From the NCBI RefSeq assembly GCF_001005085.2, contig NZ_LBMU02000126.1, positions 1-50,360 of the forward strand: a stretch of DNA of 50,360 nucleotides, read 5' to 3'. Positions 39,481 to 50,360 of the stretch are shown here, piece by piece. The stretch's first letter is position 1. The number at the start of each line of letters is the position of its first letter. The notes below the pieces were generated by a model. That model searched no databases and was not told the DNA's origin. It saw nothing but the letters and a program-made list of their open reading frames with translations. The position numbers and the translations under genes are program-made. This DNA comes from Streptomyces humi. Its GTDB lineage: Bacteria; Actinomycetota; Actinomycetes; Streptomycetales; Streptomycetaceae.

Positions 39481-39923
39481 TCACCCTTTCCGGGTGGTGA
39501 TCGACTGTTCCACCCACTGGCGCAGAGCGGGGGCGGGCGCGGCCCCCGTCTGCCGGGCGACCGTCTCGCCCTGGTCGAGGATCAGCAGTGTCGGTACGGC
39601 CTGGACCTCGAAGCGCTGCGACAGTCGCGGGTTCCTGTCGATGTCGACCTTGACGAGTTTGATCCGGCCGGCGAGATCGGTGGCGACCTTCTCCAGCGCG
39701 GGGCTGACCATGCGGCAGGGGCCGCACCAGGTGGCCCACAGGTCGACCACGACGGGGACGTCGGCCCGCTCGGCGACCTCGGTGAAGTCGTCGTCGCCCG
39801 CGTCCACCATCCACGGCAGGGGCTGCTTGCAGTGGCCGCACGTGGGGCGGCCCTCCGCGGCCACGGGCACCCGGTTGGTGCGCCCGCAGTTCGGACATCT
39901 GACGGTCGTCGCCTGCGTCGTGC

Positions 39924-39927
<4 letters not shown>
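39481..39927 (-). CDS. thioredoxin with N-terminal zinc finger (TrxC/Trx2 type)
   Basis: A 148-residue protein. An N-terminal zinc ribbon (C11-P-N-C14 and C30-G-H-C33) precedes a thioredoxin fold with the active site W67-C-G-P-C71 and the cis-Pro segment A-V-P-T-L. This is the architecture of E. coli TrxC, an oxidative-stress thioredoxin. The ATG overlaps the ClpB stop (ATGA). Position after a disaggregase suggests thiol reduction of clients during stress. Confidence 0.94.
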
Positions 39928-42553
<2,626 letters not shown>

Positions 42554-42563
<10 letters not shown>

Positions 42564-42961
42564 GGGGGTGTTTCACTCCTCGTGCCGCGGCCGCGCAGGG
42601 CGGCTTCGAGCAGGCTGATGCGGTCGAGCAGGTCGAGCACCAGGCCGATGGATGCGTAGTTGAGGCAGAGTCCGGTGCGCAGCCGCTGGATACGGGCGAG
42701 AATCGCCGGGGCCGTGGGGTCGAACACCAGTCGCCCCGCGGAGTCGCGTTCGGCGTCGACCAGGCCGAGGGCGACGAACCGGCGGATCAGATCGGGGTGG
42801 AGGCCCGAGCGAAGGGCCACGGCGGCCAGGGAGAGCCTGGGGACGGGTACGAGCGCGTACCGGACAGCCGTCGAGGCGGTGATGTCGGCGCCCGTGCGTA
42901 CGGGGCGGGCGCCCACGCCGGTCCGGCCGACGCCTCCCGCTCCCGCGGGTCGGTCGTTCAT
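42554..42961 (-). CDS. CbpM-like chaperone modulator (MerR-type fold)
   Basis: A 135-residue protein. After a Gly/Arg-rich leader, residues about 45-130 form a MerR_2-like winged helix (L-A-A-V-A-L-R-S-G-L-H-P-D-L-I-R-R-F-V-A-L-G-L-V-D) and a C-terminal helix L-V-L-D-L-L-D-R-I. CbpM proteins bind the J domain of CbpA and regulate it; a DNA-binding HspR-like role is less likely given the position after the J protein. The ATG overlaps the DnaJ stop (ATGA). Confidence 0.85.
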
Positions 42962-43920
42962 CGCGTCCTCCTGGGGTCGAACGAGGAAGTGGCGGCGAGC
43001 TCCTCGAACAGTTCGCGCTCCCGGTCGCTGAGGACGGGAGGCACCATGACGCGGAGTTCGGCGTACAGGTCGCCGTTCGCGCCGCGCGGGTTCGGCATGC
43101 CCTCGCCGCGCAGCCGCAGCCGCCGGCCGCTGGACGAGCCCGCGGGCACTGTGACCTTGGCCGTGCCGCCGCCGGGCGTCGGCACCGGCACGGTCGCGCC
43201 CAGGGCCGCCTCCCACGGGGCGACCGGGACCTGGACGTGCACGTCACGGCCGTCCAGCCGGAACCGGGGGTGGGGCTGGACACGCACCCGCAGGTACAGG
43301 TCGCCCGCGGGGGCGTCACCACTGCCCCGGCCACCCTCCCCCGCCAGCCGGATGCGCTGCCCGTCGGTGACGCCCGGCGGCACGTCGACCTCGTAACGCC
43401 GCGGCTGCCCGGCCGGCCCGGCGAGTGTGACGGTGCGACGGCCGCCCCGGTACGCCTCCTCGACGGTGAGCGGCAGTTCCGCCTCCTGGTCCGCCCCGGG
43501 GACGCCGCCTCGGGCCGCGCCGCCTCCGAACATGGAGCCGAGCAGGTCCTCGATGTCGATGCCCTCCGCGCCGAAGCCGTCCCCGAAGTCGTCGCCGAAG
43601 CCGGTGGCGTACCGGACGCGAGGACCGCCACCGCCTGCGGTCCGACCGCGGAAGCCGCCGCCCGCTCCCGCCGCGACCCGTTCGTCGAAGTCCTCGGGGA
43701 TCTTGCGGAAGTCCTCGCCGAAGCGGTCGTAACGGGCCCGCGTCTTCGGGTCCGACAGGACGCTGTATGCCTCGTTGAGGTCCTTGAAACGCTCCTCCGC
43801 CTCGGGGTCCTTGTTGACGTCGGGGTGGTACTTACGGGCGAGTTTGCGATACGCCTGCTGGATCTCGTCCTGGCTCGCGGTCCGCGACACGCCCAGCACC
43901 TCGTAGAAGTCCCGTGCCAT
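42958..43920 (-). CDS. DnaJ/CbpA-type co-chaperone
   Basis: A 320-residue type II J protein. The J domain (1-70) has the H32-P-D34 triplet. A Gly/Phe-rich segment (G-F-G-D-D-F-G-D-G-F-G) follows, then two C-terminal substrate-binding domains (L-P-L-T-V-E-E-A-Y, V-D-V-P-P-G-V-T-D-G-Q). The cysteine-rich zinc domain of classical DnaJ is absent, as in CbpA. It delivers clients to DnaK and stimulates its ATPase. It follows GrpE by six bases. Confidence 0.94.
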   Translation of the reverse strand: MARDFYEVLGVSRTASQDEIQQAYRKLARKYHPDVNKDPEAEERFKDLNEAYSVLSDPKTRARYDRFGEDFRKIPEDFDERVAAGAGGGFRGRTAGGGGPRVRYATGFGDDFGDGFGAEGIDIEDLLGSMFGGGAARGGVPGADQEAELPLTVEEAYRGGRRTVTLAGPAGQPRRYEVDVPPGVTDGQRIRLAGEGGRGSGDAPAGDLYLRVRVQPHPRFRLDGRDVHVQVPVAPWEAALGATVPVPTPGGGTAKVTVPAGSSSGRRLRLRGEGMPNPRGANGDLYAELRVMVPPVLSDRERELFEELAATSSFDPRRTR

Positions 43921-43926
43921 GACCGG

Positions 43927-44535
43927 TCACTCCCGCTTCGCGACCGTCACGGCGGCGGGCCTGAGCTGCCGTTCGCCGTCACCGTAGCCGGGACGCAGCA
44001 CCTCGACGACGGTGCCCGGTGGGGCGTCGGGGTCCTGGACGACACCGACCACCTCGTGCCGGGCCGGGTCGAAGGGGACGCCGGTCTCCGCGTGCCGCGG
44101 GTAGCCGAGCAGTTCGAGGACGTTCACCGCCTGGTCGCGTACGGCCCGGACGCCCTCCACGATCGCGCCGGGATCGGCGCCGGCGTGGGTCAGGGCGAGT
44201 TCGAGGTTGTCGAGGACGGGCAGGAAGGCGGCCGCCGTGCGGGACCGCTCGACCGCCCGTTCCCTCTCCAGTTCCCTGGCGTGACGCTTGCGAAGGTTGT
44301 CGAGGTCGGCGAGTGCGCGCCGCCAGCGGTCCTCCAGTTCCCGGATCGCGGTCGTGTACTCGTCCTCGGCAGGCGTGGGGCCGGCGGCATCGGGTCCCGG
44401 TTCACCGTTCGCCGCTTCGGGCCGGGGCGGGCCCGGTCGGGGCAGATCCTCGCGAGGAGGAGGTCCGGCGCCTTCCGGGACCCGCACGTCCGGATCCGAC
44501 GCCGCCCGGTCGGGTTCCTGAGGGTGGGTGGGCAT
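43927..44535 (-). CDS. grpE: nucleotide exchange factor GrpE
   Basis: A 202-residue protein. The first 65 residues are Pro/Asp/Glu-rich and disordered. A long helix (E-L-E-D-R-W-R-R-A-L-A-D-L-D-N-L-R-K-R) and the four-helix region (F-L-P-V-L-D-N-L-E-L-A-L) are followed by the beta-wing with the signature H-E-V-V-G and G-T-V-V-E-V-L-R-P-G-Y. It releases ADP from DnaK. It starts eight bases after the dnaK stop. The long acidic leader is common in actinobacterial GrpE. Confidence 0.95.
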   Translation of the reverse strand: MPTHPQEPDRAASDPDVRVPEGAGPPPREDLPRPGPPRPEAANGEPGPDAAGPTPAEDEYTTAIRELEDRWRRALADLDNLRKRHARELERERAVERSRTAAAFLPVLDNLELALTHAGADPGAIVEGVRAVRDQAVNVLELLGYPRHAETGVPFDPARHEVVGVVQDPDAPPGTVVEVLRPGYGDGERQLRPAAVTVAKRE

Positions 44536-44543
44536 GGCGCGCC

Positions 44544-46445
<1,902 letters not shown>

Positions 46446-46526
46446 GAGGAACTCCTTCCGCGGCGGTCGACGTCCGTCGGCGACCGTTCTTCCTCCGGGC
46501 CCTGTCCGCCCGGCTTCGAAACTCGT

Positions 46527-47054
46527 TCAGCTGGGGGCGGGGTGGCTGCGCGGGCGCCGGCCCCCGGAGGAGGCGCTCTCCGTGTTCGTGCCGGCACGGC
46601 TGTCCAGCCCGGCGACCAGCCGCACGGCCTCATCGGCGACGTCCTCGTCCGCCACGACGTCGTACCGGCTGGGCTCGATCGAGCGGACCGATGCGAAGTC
46701 CCGGCGGCCGCCCTGGGCCGCGTGCAGCAGCACGCCGAACAGGGCACCGACGACCGCTCCGAAGATCAGCCCGTACAGGGCGAGGAGCAGACCGGAGACA
46801 ACCGGATTCAGCCAGTTCAGCAGCCCGAAGATCCAGCCGACGAGTACGCCGGGCAGCGCTCCGGTGGCTGCGCCGTGGAGGGCGGCGTCGCCGTACCCCA
46901 TTCGACCGATCACTTGTTCGACCATGCGCATGTCCCGACCGATGATCGCGACCTTCTGGACGGGAAAGCCCTGGTCGGCGAGGTGATCCACGGCGCGTTC
47001 GGCTTCCTGGTACGTGGAGTAGGTGGCAACGGCCCTGCGGGCCTGCTCGGACAT
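46527..47054 (-). CDS. general stress protein with glycine-zipper segment
   Basis: A 175-residue protein. Residues about 8-50 resemble the general stress protein 17M/YflT domain (Y-S-T-Y-Q-E-A-E-R-A-V-D-H-L, V-A-I-I-G-R-D-M). A central hydrophobic, Gly-rich stretch (G-A-A-T-G-A-L-P-G-V-L-V-G through G-A-L-F-G-V-L-L) could be membrane-inserted. Acidic and Arg-rich ends follow. The ATG at 47054 is preferred since AAGGAG lies five bases upstream. It precedes dnaK by 81 bases on the same strand and may head the operon. Confidence 0.88.
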   Translation of the reverse strand: MSEQARRAVATYSTYQEAERAVDHLADQGFPVQKVAIIGRDMRMVEQVIGRMGYGDAALHGAATGALPGVLVGWIFGLLNWLNPVVSGLLLALYGLIFGAVVGALFGVLLHAAQGGRRDFASVRSIEPSRYDVVADEDVADEAVRLVAGLDSRAGTNTESASSGGRRPRSHPAPS

Positions 47055-47074
47055 GGCCACTCCTTCCCGCCGGC

Positions 47075-47091
47075 GGACCGCCGAGCGGTCC
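47075..47091 (-). other. leader hairpin of the stress gene
   Basis: GGACCGC and GCGGTCC pair perfectly around a CGA loop, 20 bases before the start codon and just upstream of the Shine-Dalgarno. It leaves the ribosome site free as drawn. It might affect mRNA stability, or be an operator. The rest of 47092-47308 has no recognisable gene. Confidence 0.4.
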
Positions 47092-47308
47092 CGACAGGCC
47101 CCAGAGTGGCGCTTCGCCCGGTCACCCCGCCTGCGCCCAGCGGGTCGAAAAGTGGCACCGGCGGTTGGTCTGCGAGGACAGGAGGCGGGTGGTCGCCCGC
47201 ACCGGCGCGGTGCGCGAGTGGGCCGACGTTACGGCAACCGCGGGACCCGACCTGCCGCGGCAGCCCCGCAGCCCGGCATCAGCCGTCGCCTGGGGCAAGA
47301 ATGACCCC

Positions 47309-47971
47309 ATGCACATGGTGATCGCGGGTGGACACGGAAAGATCGCGCGCCGACTGACCCGGCTGCTCTCGGCGCGCGGCGAGAACGTCACAGGGCTGAT
47401 CCGCAACCCGGAACACGCCGACGACCTGCGCGCGGACGGCGCGGAACCGGTGGTGTGCGATCTGGAGCACGCCTCGGTGGACGAGGTGGCCGGTCACCTT
47501 CGCGGCGCCGACGCGGCACTGTTCGCCGCGGGCGCCGGACCGGGCAGCGGCGCGGCTCGCAAGCAGACGGTGGACCGGAACGCGGCGATCCTCCTCGCCG
47601 ACGCGGCCGAGCGCGCCGGGGTGCGCCGCTTCCTGGTGATCTCCGCGATGGGCGTGGACAGCCCGCCGCCGCCCGGCACGGACCCGGTGTTCGCCGCCTA
47701 CCTGAAGGCCAAGGGCGAGGCGGACGCCGACATCGCCTCGCGTCCGGGACTGGACTGGACGATTCTGCGCCCGGGGATGCTGACCGACGACCCCGGCAGC
47801 GGCCGCGTCACGCTCGCCGAGCACACGGACCGTGGCCAGGTACCTCGCGATGACGTGGCTGCGGTGCTCGCCGCCTTGCTCCACGAGCCCAGGACCGCCG
47901 GGCACATCCTCGAACTGATCAGCGGATCCACCCCGGTCGAGGAGGCGGTGCGCGCCGTGGCCGGCGGCTGA
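47309..47971 (+). CDS. NAD(P)-binding NmrA/SDR-like protein
   Basis: A 220-residue atypical SDR. The glycine motif is G-G-H-G-K-I-A (7-13). V-V-C-D-L-E-H-A marks the cofactor strand and V-I-S-A-M-G-V a later strand. L-K-A-K-G-E-A-D-A carries a Lys in the usual place but the Tyr is within A-A-Y-L-K-A-K-G (Y-x3-K, preserved). L-D-W-T-I-L-R-P-G is typical of this family. It may reduce a substrate or act as a redox sensor. It is divergent from the stress gene at 47054, with about 250 bases between. Confidence 0.9.
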   Translation: MHMVIAGGHGKIARRLTRLLSARGENVTGLIRNPEHADDLRADGAEPVVCDLEHASVDEVAGHLRGADAALFAAGAGPGSGAARKQTVDRNAAILLADAAERAGVRRFLVISAMGVDSPPPPGTDPVFAAYLKAKGEADADIASRPGLDWTILRPGMLTDDPGSGRVTLAEHTDRGQVPRDDVAAVLAALLHEPRTAGHILELISGSTPVEEAVRAVAGG

Positions 47972-48106
47972 CGCCGCACTCCGCCCTCGCCCGGGATACG
48001 GGTGACGACTCGCATCCAGGACCGTTCGAACGGTGAGGTCACGGACGCTGCATCGCGGCCTGAGGAGGAGGATGGACGTGAGCGAAGCGACGGAAGGAGG
48101 CCCGTC

Positions 48107-48271
48107 ATGAAATCCCGAGCCCCTGATGACGACGCCTGGTACTCACGCACACCCTCACAGGCCGAGGGCGAGCGGGACGAGGCGAGTGAGCGTACCGGAA
48201 CGGAACAGCACCCGGACGTCCCCCGGAGCGAGCCGTCCCAGGCGGAGGGCGAGCGGGTCGACGACGCCTAG
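48107..48271 (+). CDS. 54-residue acidic repeat protein
   Basis: AAGGAGG lies six bases before the ATG at 48107, a strong ribosome site that fixes this start. The 54-residue product is very polar, rich in Glu, Asp, Ser and Arg. P-S-Q-A-E-G-E-R occurs twice (followed by D-E and V-D). No hydrophobic core is visible, so it is probably disordered. I do not recognise a function. The stop overlaps the end of the frameshifted gene on the other strand. Confidence 0.65.
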   Translation: MKSRAPDDDAWYSRTPSQAEGERDEASERTGTEQHPDVPRSEPSQAEGERVDDA

Positions 48272-48546
48272 GGCCAGTGGACGACAGCGTCGCCGGGGAC
48301 CGGGAGAGGGGTGGTGCACCTTCGGCGCCCGCTCGAAGTCGCCGTAGGGTAACTTGTACCGGCCTTTGGTCTCCTCTCCCGTCTCGTCATCGGTGCCGAG
48401 GTACCACCTGGCGTATCGGTGAATCCGTGCTCCTCGAGGTAGGCGTTCTCGTCCGCTGCCGAAGGCCGGTGCCCGCTCCACTCGTCCCGGTCGTCCTGGA
48501 CGATGCGGTCCTCTTCGGTCGGTTTCCTTGCGTGGTCGAACGCCAT
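48268..48546 (-). pseudogene. frameshifted conserved hypothetical
   Basis: The ATG at 48546 opens M-A-F-D-H-A-R-K-P-T-E-E-D-R-I-V, continuing D-D-R-D-E-W-S-G-H-R-P and A-Y-L-E-E-H-G-F-T. The natural continuation Y-A-R-W-Y-L-G-T-D-D-E, then Y-K-L-P-Y-G-D-F-E-R, lies in another frame, with the shift near 48405-48415. From memory, Streptomyces have intact proteins joining these blocks. The last part also diverges after K-V-H-H. Either the gene is broken or there is a base error. Confidence 0.55.
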
Positions 48547-48956
48547 CGCGTTCGTCCGCGGTGTCTCAGCCCGCCGGGTCGATTCCGACCGCGTGTTTTG
48601 GTCACCGTGCACCGATGGCGATCCGATGCCCGGAGCGCAGCATGGCATGTCGAGCGTTGGCGCTCTCTGCTGAATCACCCGACGTTCCGAAGAGCCCTCG
48701 TCGGCTTTTCGTCCATGGAGCAGGAGAAGGAAGCCGAGGAGACCGGGTCCGCACGAGCGGGCAGGTGCCCGCCGGCACCGGTGGTCCGCCCGCCCGCACC
48801 GCCGTCACGGCCGAGCGGTCGCACGTCGAGGAGATCGACGGAATGGTGACGGCGCTCGAACGGTACGGGCCCGCTCCGTCGGCGGGCGTCTGAACAGGCC
48901 GTCAGGGGTCTCGCCTGGGGCTCTGGCCGTTCGCGCCGGCAGGAAGGATGTGGAAG
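48547..48956. other. intergenic stretch without a supported gene
   Basis: Frames open on the plus strand here have no ribosome site or family signature. A short frame ending V-T-A-L-E-R-Y-G-P-A-P at 48893 has plausible composition but no start. AGGAAGG near 48941 is the ribosome site for the HAD gene. Confidence 0.4.
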
Positions 48957-49655
48957 ATGTCCGACGATACGGCCACCCGGCCCGCGGCGTTCGTCTTCGA
49001 CCTGGACGGGACACTCGTCGACAGCGTCTACCAGCACGTCATCGCCTGGCAGCAGGCGTTGAGCGAGATGGGCATCGGCCTGGCAGTCTGGCGGATCCAC
49101 CGGAGGATCGGGATGAGCGGTGGCCTGCTCGTGCAGGCCATGTTGCGCGAGACCGGCGTACGGCTGACGCCGAAGGAGGCCGAGGAACTGCAGAACGCCC
49201 ATCACCGCCACTTCGAAGGCTGGACGAACGCCGTCCGGCCACTGCCGGGAGCCGCCGAACTGCTCCGGACGCTGACGGACCGCGGCGTGCCCTGGACGAT
49301 TGCCACCAGCGCCCGCAGGGACGACGCCGCACCCATGTTCGCGAGACTCGCCGTGCCGCCTGACGTGCCGACGGTCACCCGCGGGGAGGTCAGCCGCGCC
49401 AAACCCGACCCCGATCTGTTCCTGGCGGGCGCGGCGCGGCTCGGCATCCCCGCCCGCGACTGTGTCGTGGTCGGAGACAGTGTGTGGGATCTGCTGGCCG
49501 CGCGGCGGGCGGAGGCACTCGCAGTGGGGCTGCTGTCCGGAGGATACGGGCAGGACGAACTGGAGCGGGCCCAGGCGTTCCGGGTGTACGCCGACCCCCT
49601 CGACCTGCTGGGGCACATCGACGAACTCGGCGTCCGGGACGCGCACGGTGCCTGA
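48957..49655 (+). CDS. HAD-family phosphatase
   Basis: A 232-residue haloacid-dehalogenase-type hydrolase. Motif I is F-D-L-D-G-T-L-V-D-S with nucleophile Asp15. Motif II is A-T-S-A-R-R, motif III the Lys in R-A-K-P-D-P-D-L-F, and motif IV V-V-V-G-D-S-V-W-D. A helical cap sits between motifs I and II, as in phosphoglycolate phosphatase or beta-phosphoglucomutase relatives. The ATG at 48957 is preferred, since AGGAAGG ends directly at the earlier ATG (48948). The substrate is unknown. Confidence 0.92.
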   Translation: MSDDTATRPAAFVFDLDGTLVDSVYQHVIAWQQALSEMGIGLAVWRIHRRIGMSGGLLVQAMLRETGVRLTPKEAEELQNAHHRHFEGWTNAVRPLPGAAELLRTLTDRGVPWTIATSARRDDAAPMFARLAVPPDVPTVTRGEVSRAKPDPDLFLAGAARLGIPARDCVVVGDSVWDLLAARRAEALAVGLLSGGYGQDELERAQAFRVYADPLDLLGHIDELGVRDAHGA

Positions 49656-49734
49656 GTGCGACGCATTCAGTTCCTCTTTGGCGATGTCGTTTCGGGGAAT
49701 TCCGTGACCAGCCGCCGAACCCAGGGGAGATCAC

Positions 49735-49956
49735 ATGCCCGGCAATATCGAACGTGCCGCCTTGCGCGCCGCGGCTCAGGCCGCCGAACGTGTCCTGGCG
49801 AACGCCGCCGAGCAGGCCGAGAAGGCCGAGCGGCAGTCCCCGCGGGACCGGTACGCCCAGCGCGCCGCCGAGGTCGGGATGCTCACCGGCGCGTTGAGGG
49901 TCCTGCTGGACGCGGTGCGTCCCTTTACCGAGGAAGGTGAAGAGGACGGAAAGTGA
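49735..49956 (+). CDS. small alanine-rich helical protein
   Basis: A 73-residue protein. AGGGGAGA lies five bases before the ATG at 49735. The first 40 residues are Ala/Glu/Arg-rich (A-A-Q-A-A-E-R-V-L-A-N-A-A-E-Q-A-E-K), likely one long amphipathic helix. A second part V-G-M-L-T-G-A-L-R-V-L-L-D-A-V ends in an acidic tail. I do not recognise a family. It follows the HAD gene by 79 bases on the same strand. Confidence 0.7.
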   Translation: MPGNIERAALRAAAQAAERVLANAAEQAEKAERQSPRDRYAQRAAEVGMLTGALRVLLDAVRPFTEEGEEDGK

Positions 49957-50158
49957 CCGGCGCTTTCGGCACCGGCCATGAGCTTCGCGTCGGTATTTCG
50001 GAGGCGCCGTGGACAGCGACGGGTTCGTCCGGTCGTCCGCCGGCCAGGGCGACCGGATCGGCGTGCGTCTGGCGAGTCGGGCGTGCACAAGTCCGGTCGC
50101 CCCACGAACCACGAATCACGAACCGCGAATCACGAATCAACAGAGAAAGGATCCACAC

Positions 50159-50360
50159 ATCTCGGATAAGCCGGACCGTGAGCGGGTACGCGACATGTCG
50201 CTCGATTCTCTGAAGGCGTCGAGGGACGGAGTGATCCCATGGCCGGCAGTCGGGCGCACCGCCTGCACCACCGTCCCTCCCATCGGAAGGGCAGCCCTCC
50301 ACGGGGCAGCGCCGGGCGGCGCCCCACGGGCGCACGCGGAGCGCCCCGCCCGCCCGCCCG
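50159..50360 (+). CDS. partial small ORF at the window edge, possible ATC start
   Basis: GAGAAAGGA lies just before ATC-TCG-GAT-AAG (50159), which reads S-D-K-P-D-R-E-R-V-R-D after the first codon, a normal-looking small-protein N-terminus. The frame stays open to the window end. A normal ATG first occurs at 50195 (M-S-L-D-S-L-K-A-S). Either the start has mutated from ATG, or a rare ATC start is used, or the later ATG is real. The 3' end is outside the window. Upstream, 49957-50158 holds only short CACGAAT repeats. Confidence 0.3.
   Translation, partial: MSDKPDRERVRDMSLDSLKASRDGVIPWPAVGRTACTTVPPIGRAALHGAAPGGAPRAHAERPARPP

Noticed and set aside
46446..46526. Possible HAIR (HspR) or CIRCE (HrcA) element, or a sigma-B-type promoter, before dnaK
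   Set aside because: No CTTGAGT/ACTCAAG or TTAGCACTC/GAGTGCTAA pair is present. A GTTT-16 bases-GGGC arrangement exists but is too weak to claim.
48716..48893. Small gene starting MEQEKEAEE or ending VTALERYGPAP
   Set aside because: The two pieces are in different frames, no ribosome site precedes the ATG, and no family is recognisable.

Overview
The window reads as high-GC actinobacterial DNA, almost certainly Streptomyces. Codon third positions are G/C-rich, GTG starts and ATGA/GTGA overlaps are frequent, and the families (XRE/MmyB, ROK, ribose-type ABC, Tat-exported TIM barrels, EboA/EboE/SCO3242-type prenyltransferase) are typical of that genus. Several decayed insertion sequences and broken genes indicate an accessory part of the chromosome. 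No rRNA, tRNA or CRISPR array was seen.

0.05-8.6 kb: a small lipoprotein, then a five-gene oxidoreductase operon (MFS exporter, SDR, carboxymuconolactone-decarboxylase-like protein, hydroxynitrile-lyase-like cupin, zinc alcohol dehydrogenase) divergent from an XRE regulator. Next are a Na+/H+ antiporter remnant and an MDR+SDR pair divergent from a TetR regulator, with a clear palindromic operator between them. 8.8-15.3 kb: an insertion-sequence graveyard (ISKra4, ISL3 twice, IS256 and IS110 remnants) surrounding a CbrC-family gene and a translationally coupled ArsR-MFS pair with its own 32-bp palindrome.

15.3-34.2 kb: the centre of interest. An operon (25982 to 17620) encodes a myo-inositol-phosphate-synthase-like cyclase, a UbiA prenyltransferase (EboC type), a TIM-barrel isomerase, EboA, TatD (EboB type), EboE, an alkaline-phosphatase-superfamily phosphodiesterase (EboF type) and, after a 53-base gap, a Tat-exported TIM barrel. 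The first seven genes are tightly coupled. A perfect 12-bp terminator follows, then a secreted PQQ-type sugar dehydrogenase. Upstream lies a sugar catabolic operon (ribose-type ABC transporter, Gfo/Idh/MocA dehydrogenase, TIM-barrel isomerase) and a ROK repressor. A 24-bp inverted-repeat operator (ACTTTYWCC, six bases, AGGACAAAG) lies before the ROK gene, before the Ebo-like operon and before the sugar dehydrogenase, which suggests a single sugar-responsive regulon.

34.2-37.3 kb: a decaying nucleotide/nucleoside salvage locus (phosphoribosyltransferase, HAD and nucleoside hydrolase remnants, an intact MFS gene, a truncated IS5-type element). 37.4-47.1 kb: a chaperone-redox operon: general stress protein, DnaK, GrpE, DnaJ/CbpA, CbpM, ClpB, thioredoxin, a UBP-type zinc finger, and a cyclic-nucleotide-domain/thioredoxin-reductase-like flavoprotein, closed by a hairpin terminator. 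47.3-50.36 kb: an NAD(P)-binding protein, small acidic and alanine-rich proteins, a HAD phosphatase, a frameshifted conserved gene, and a partial ORF at the edge.
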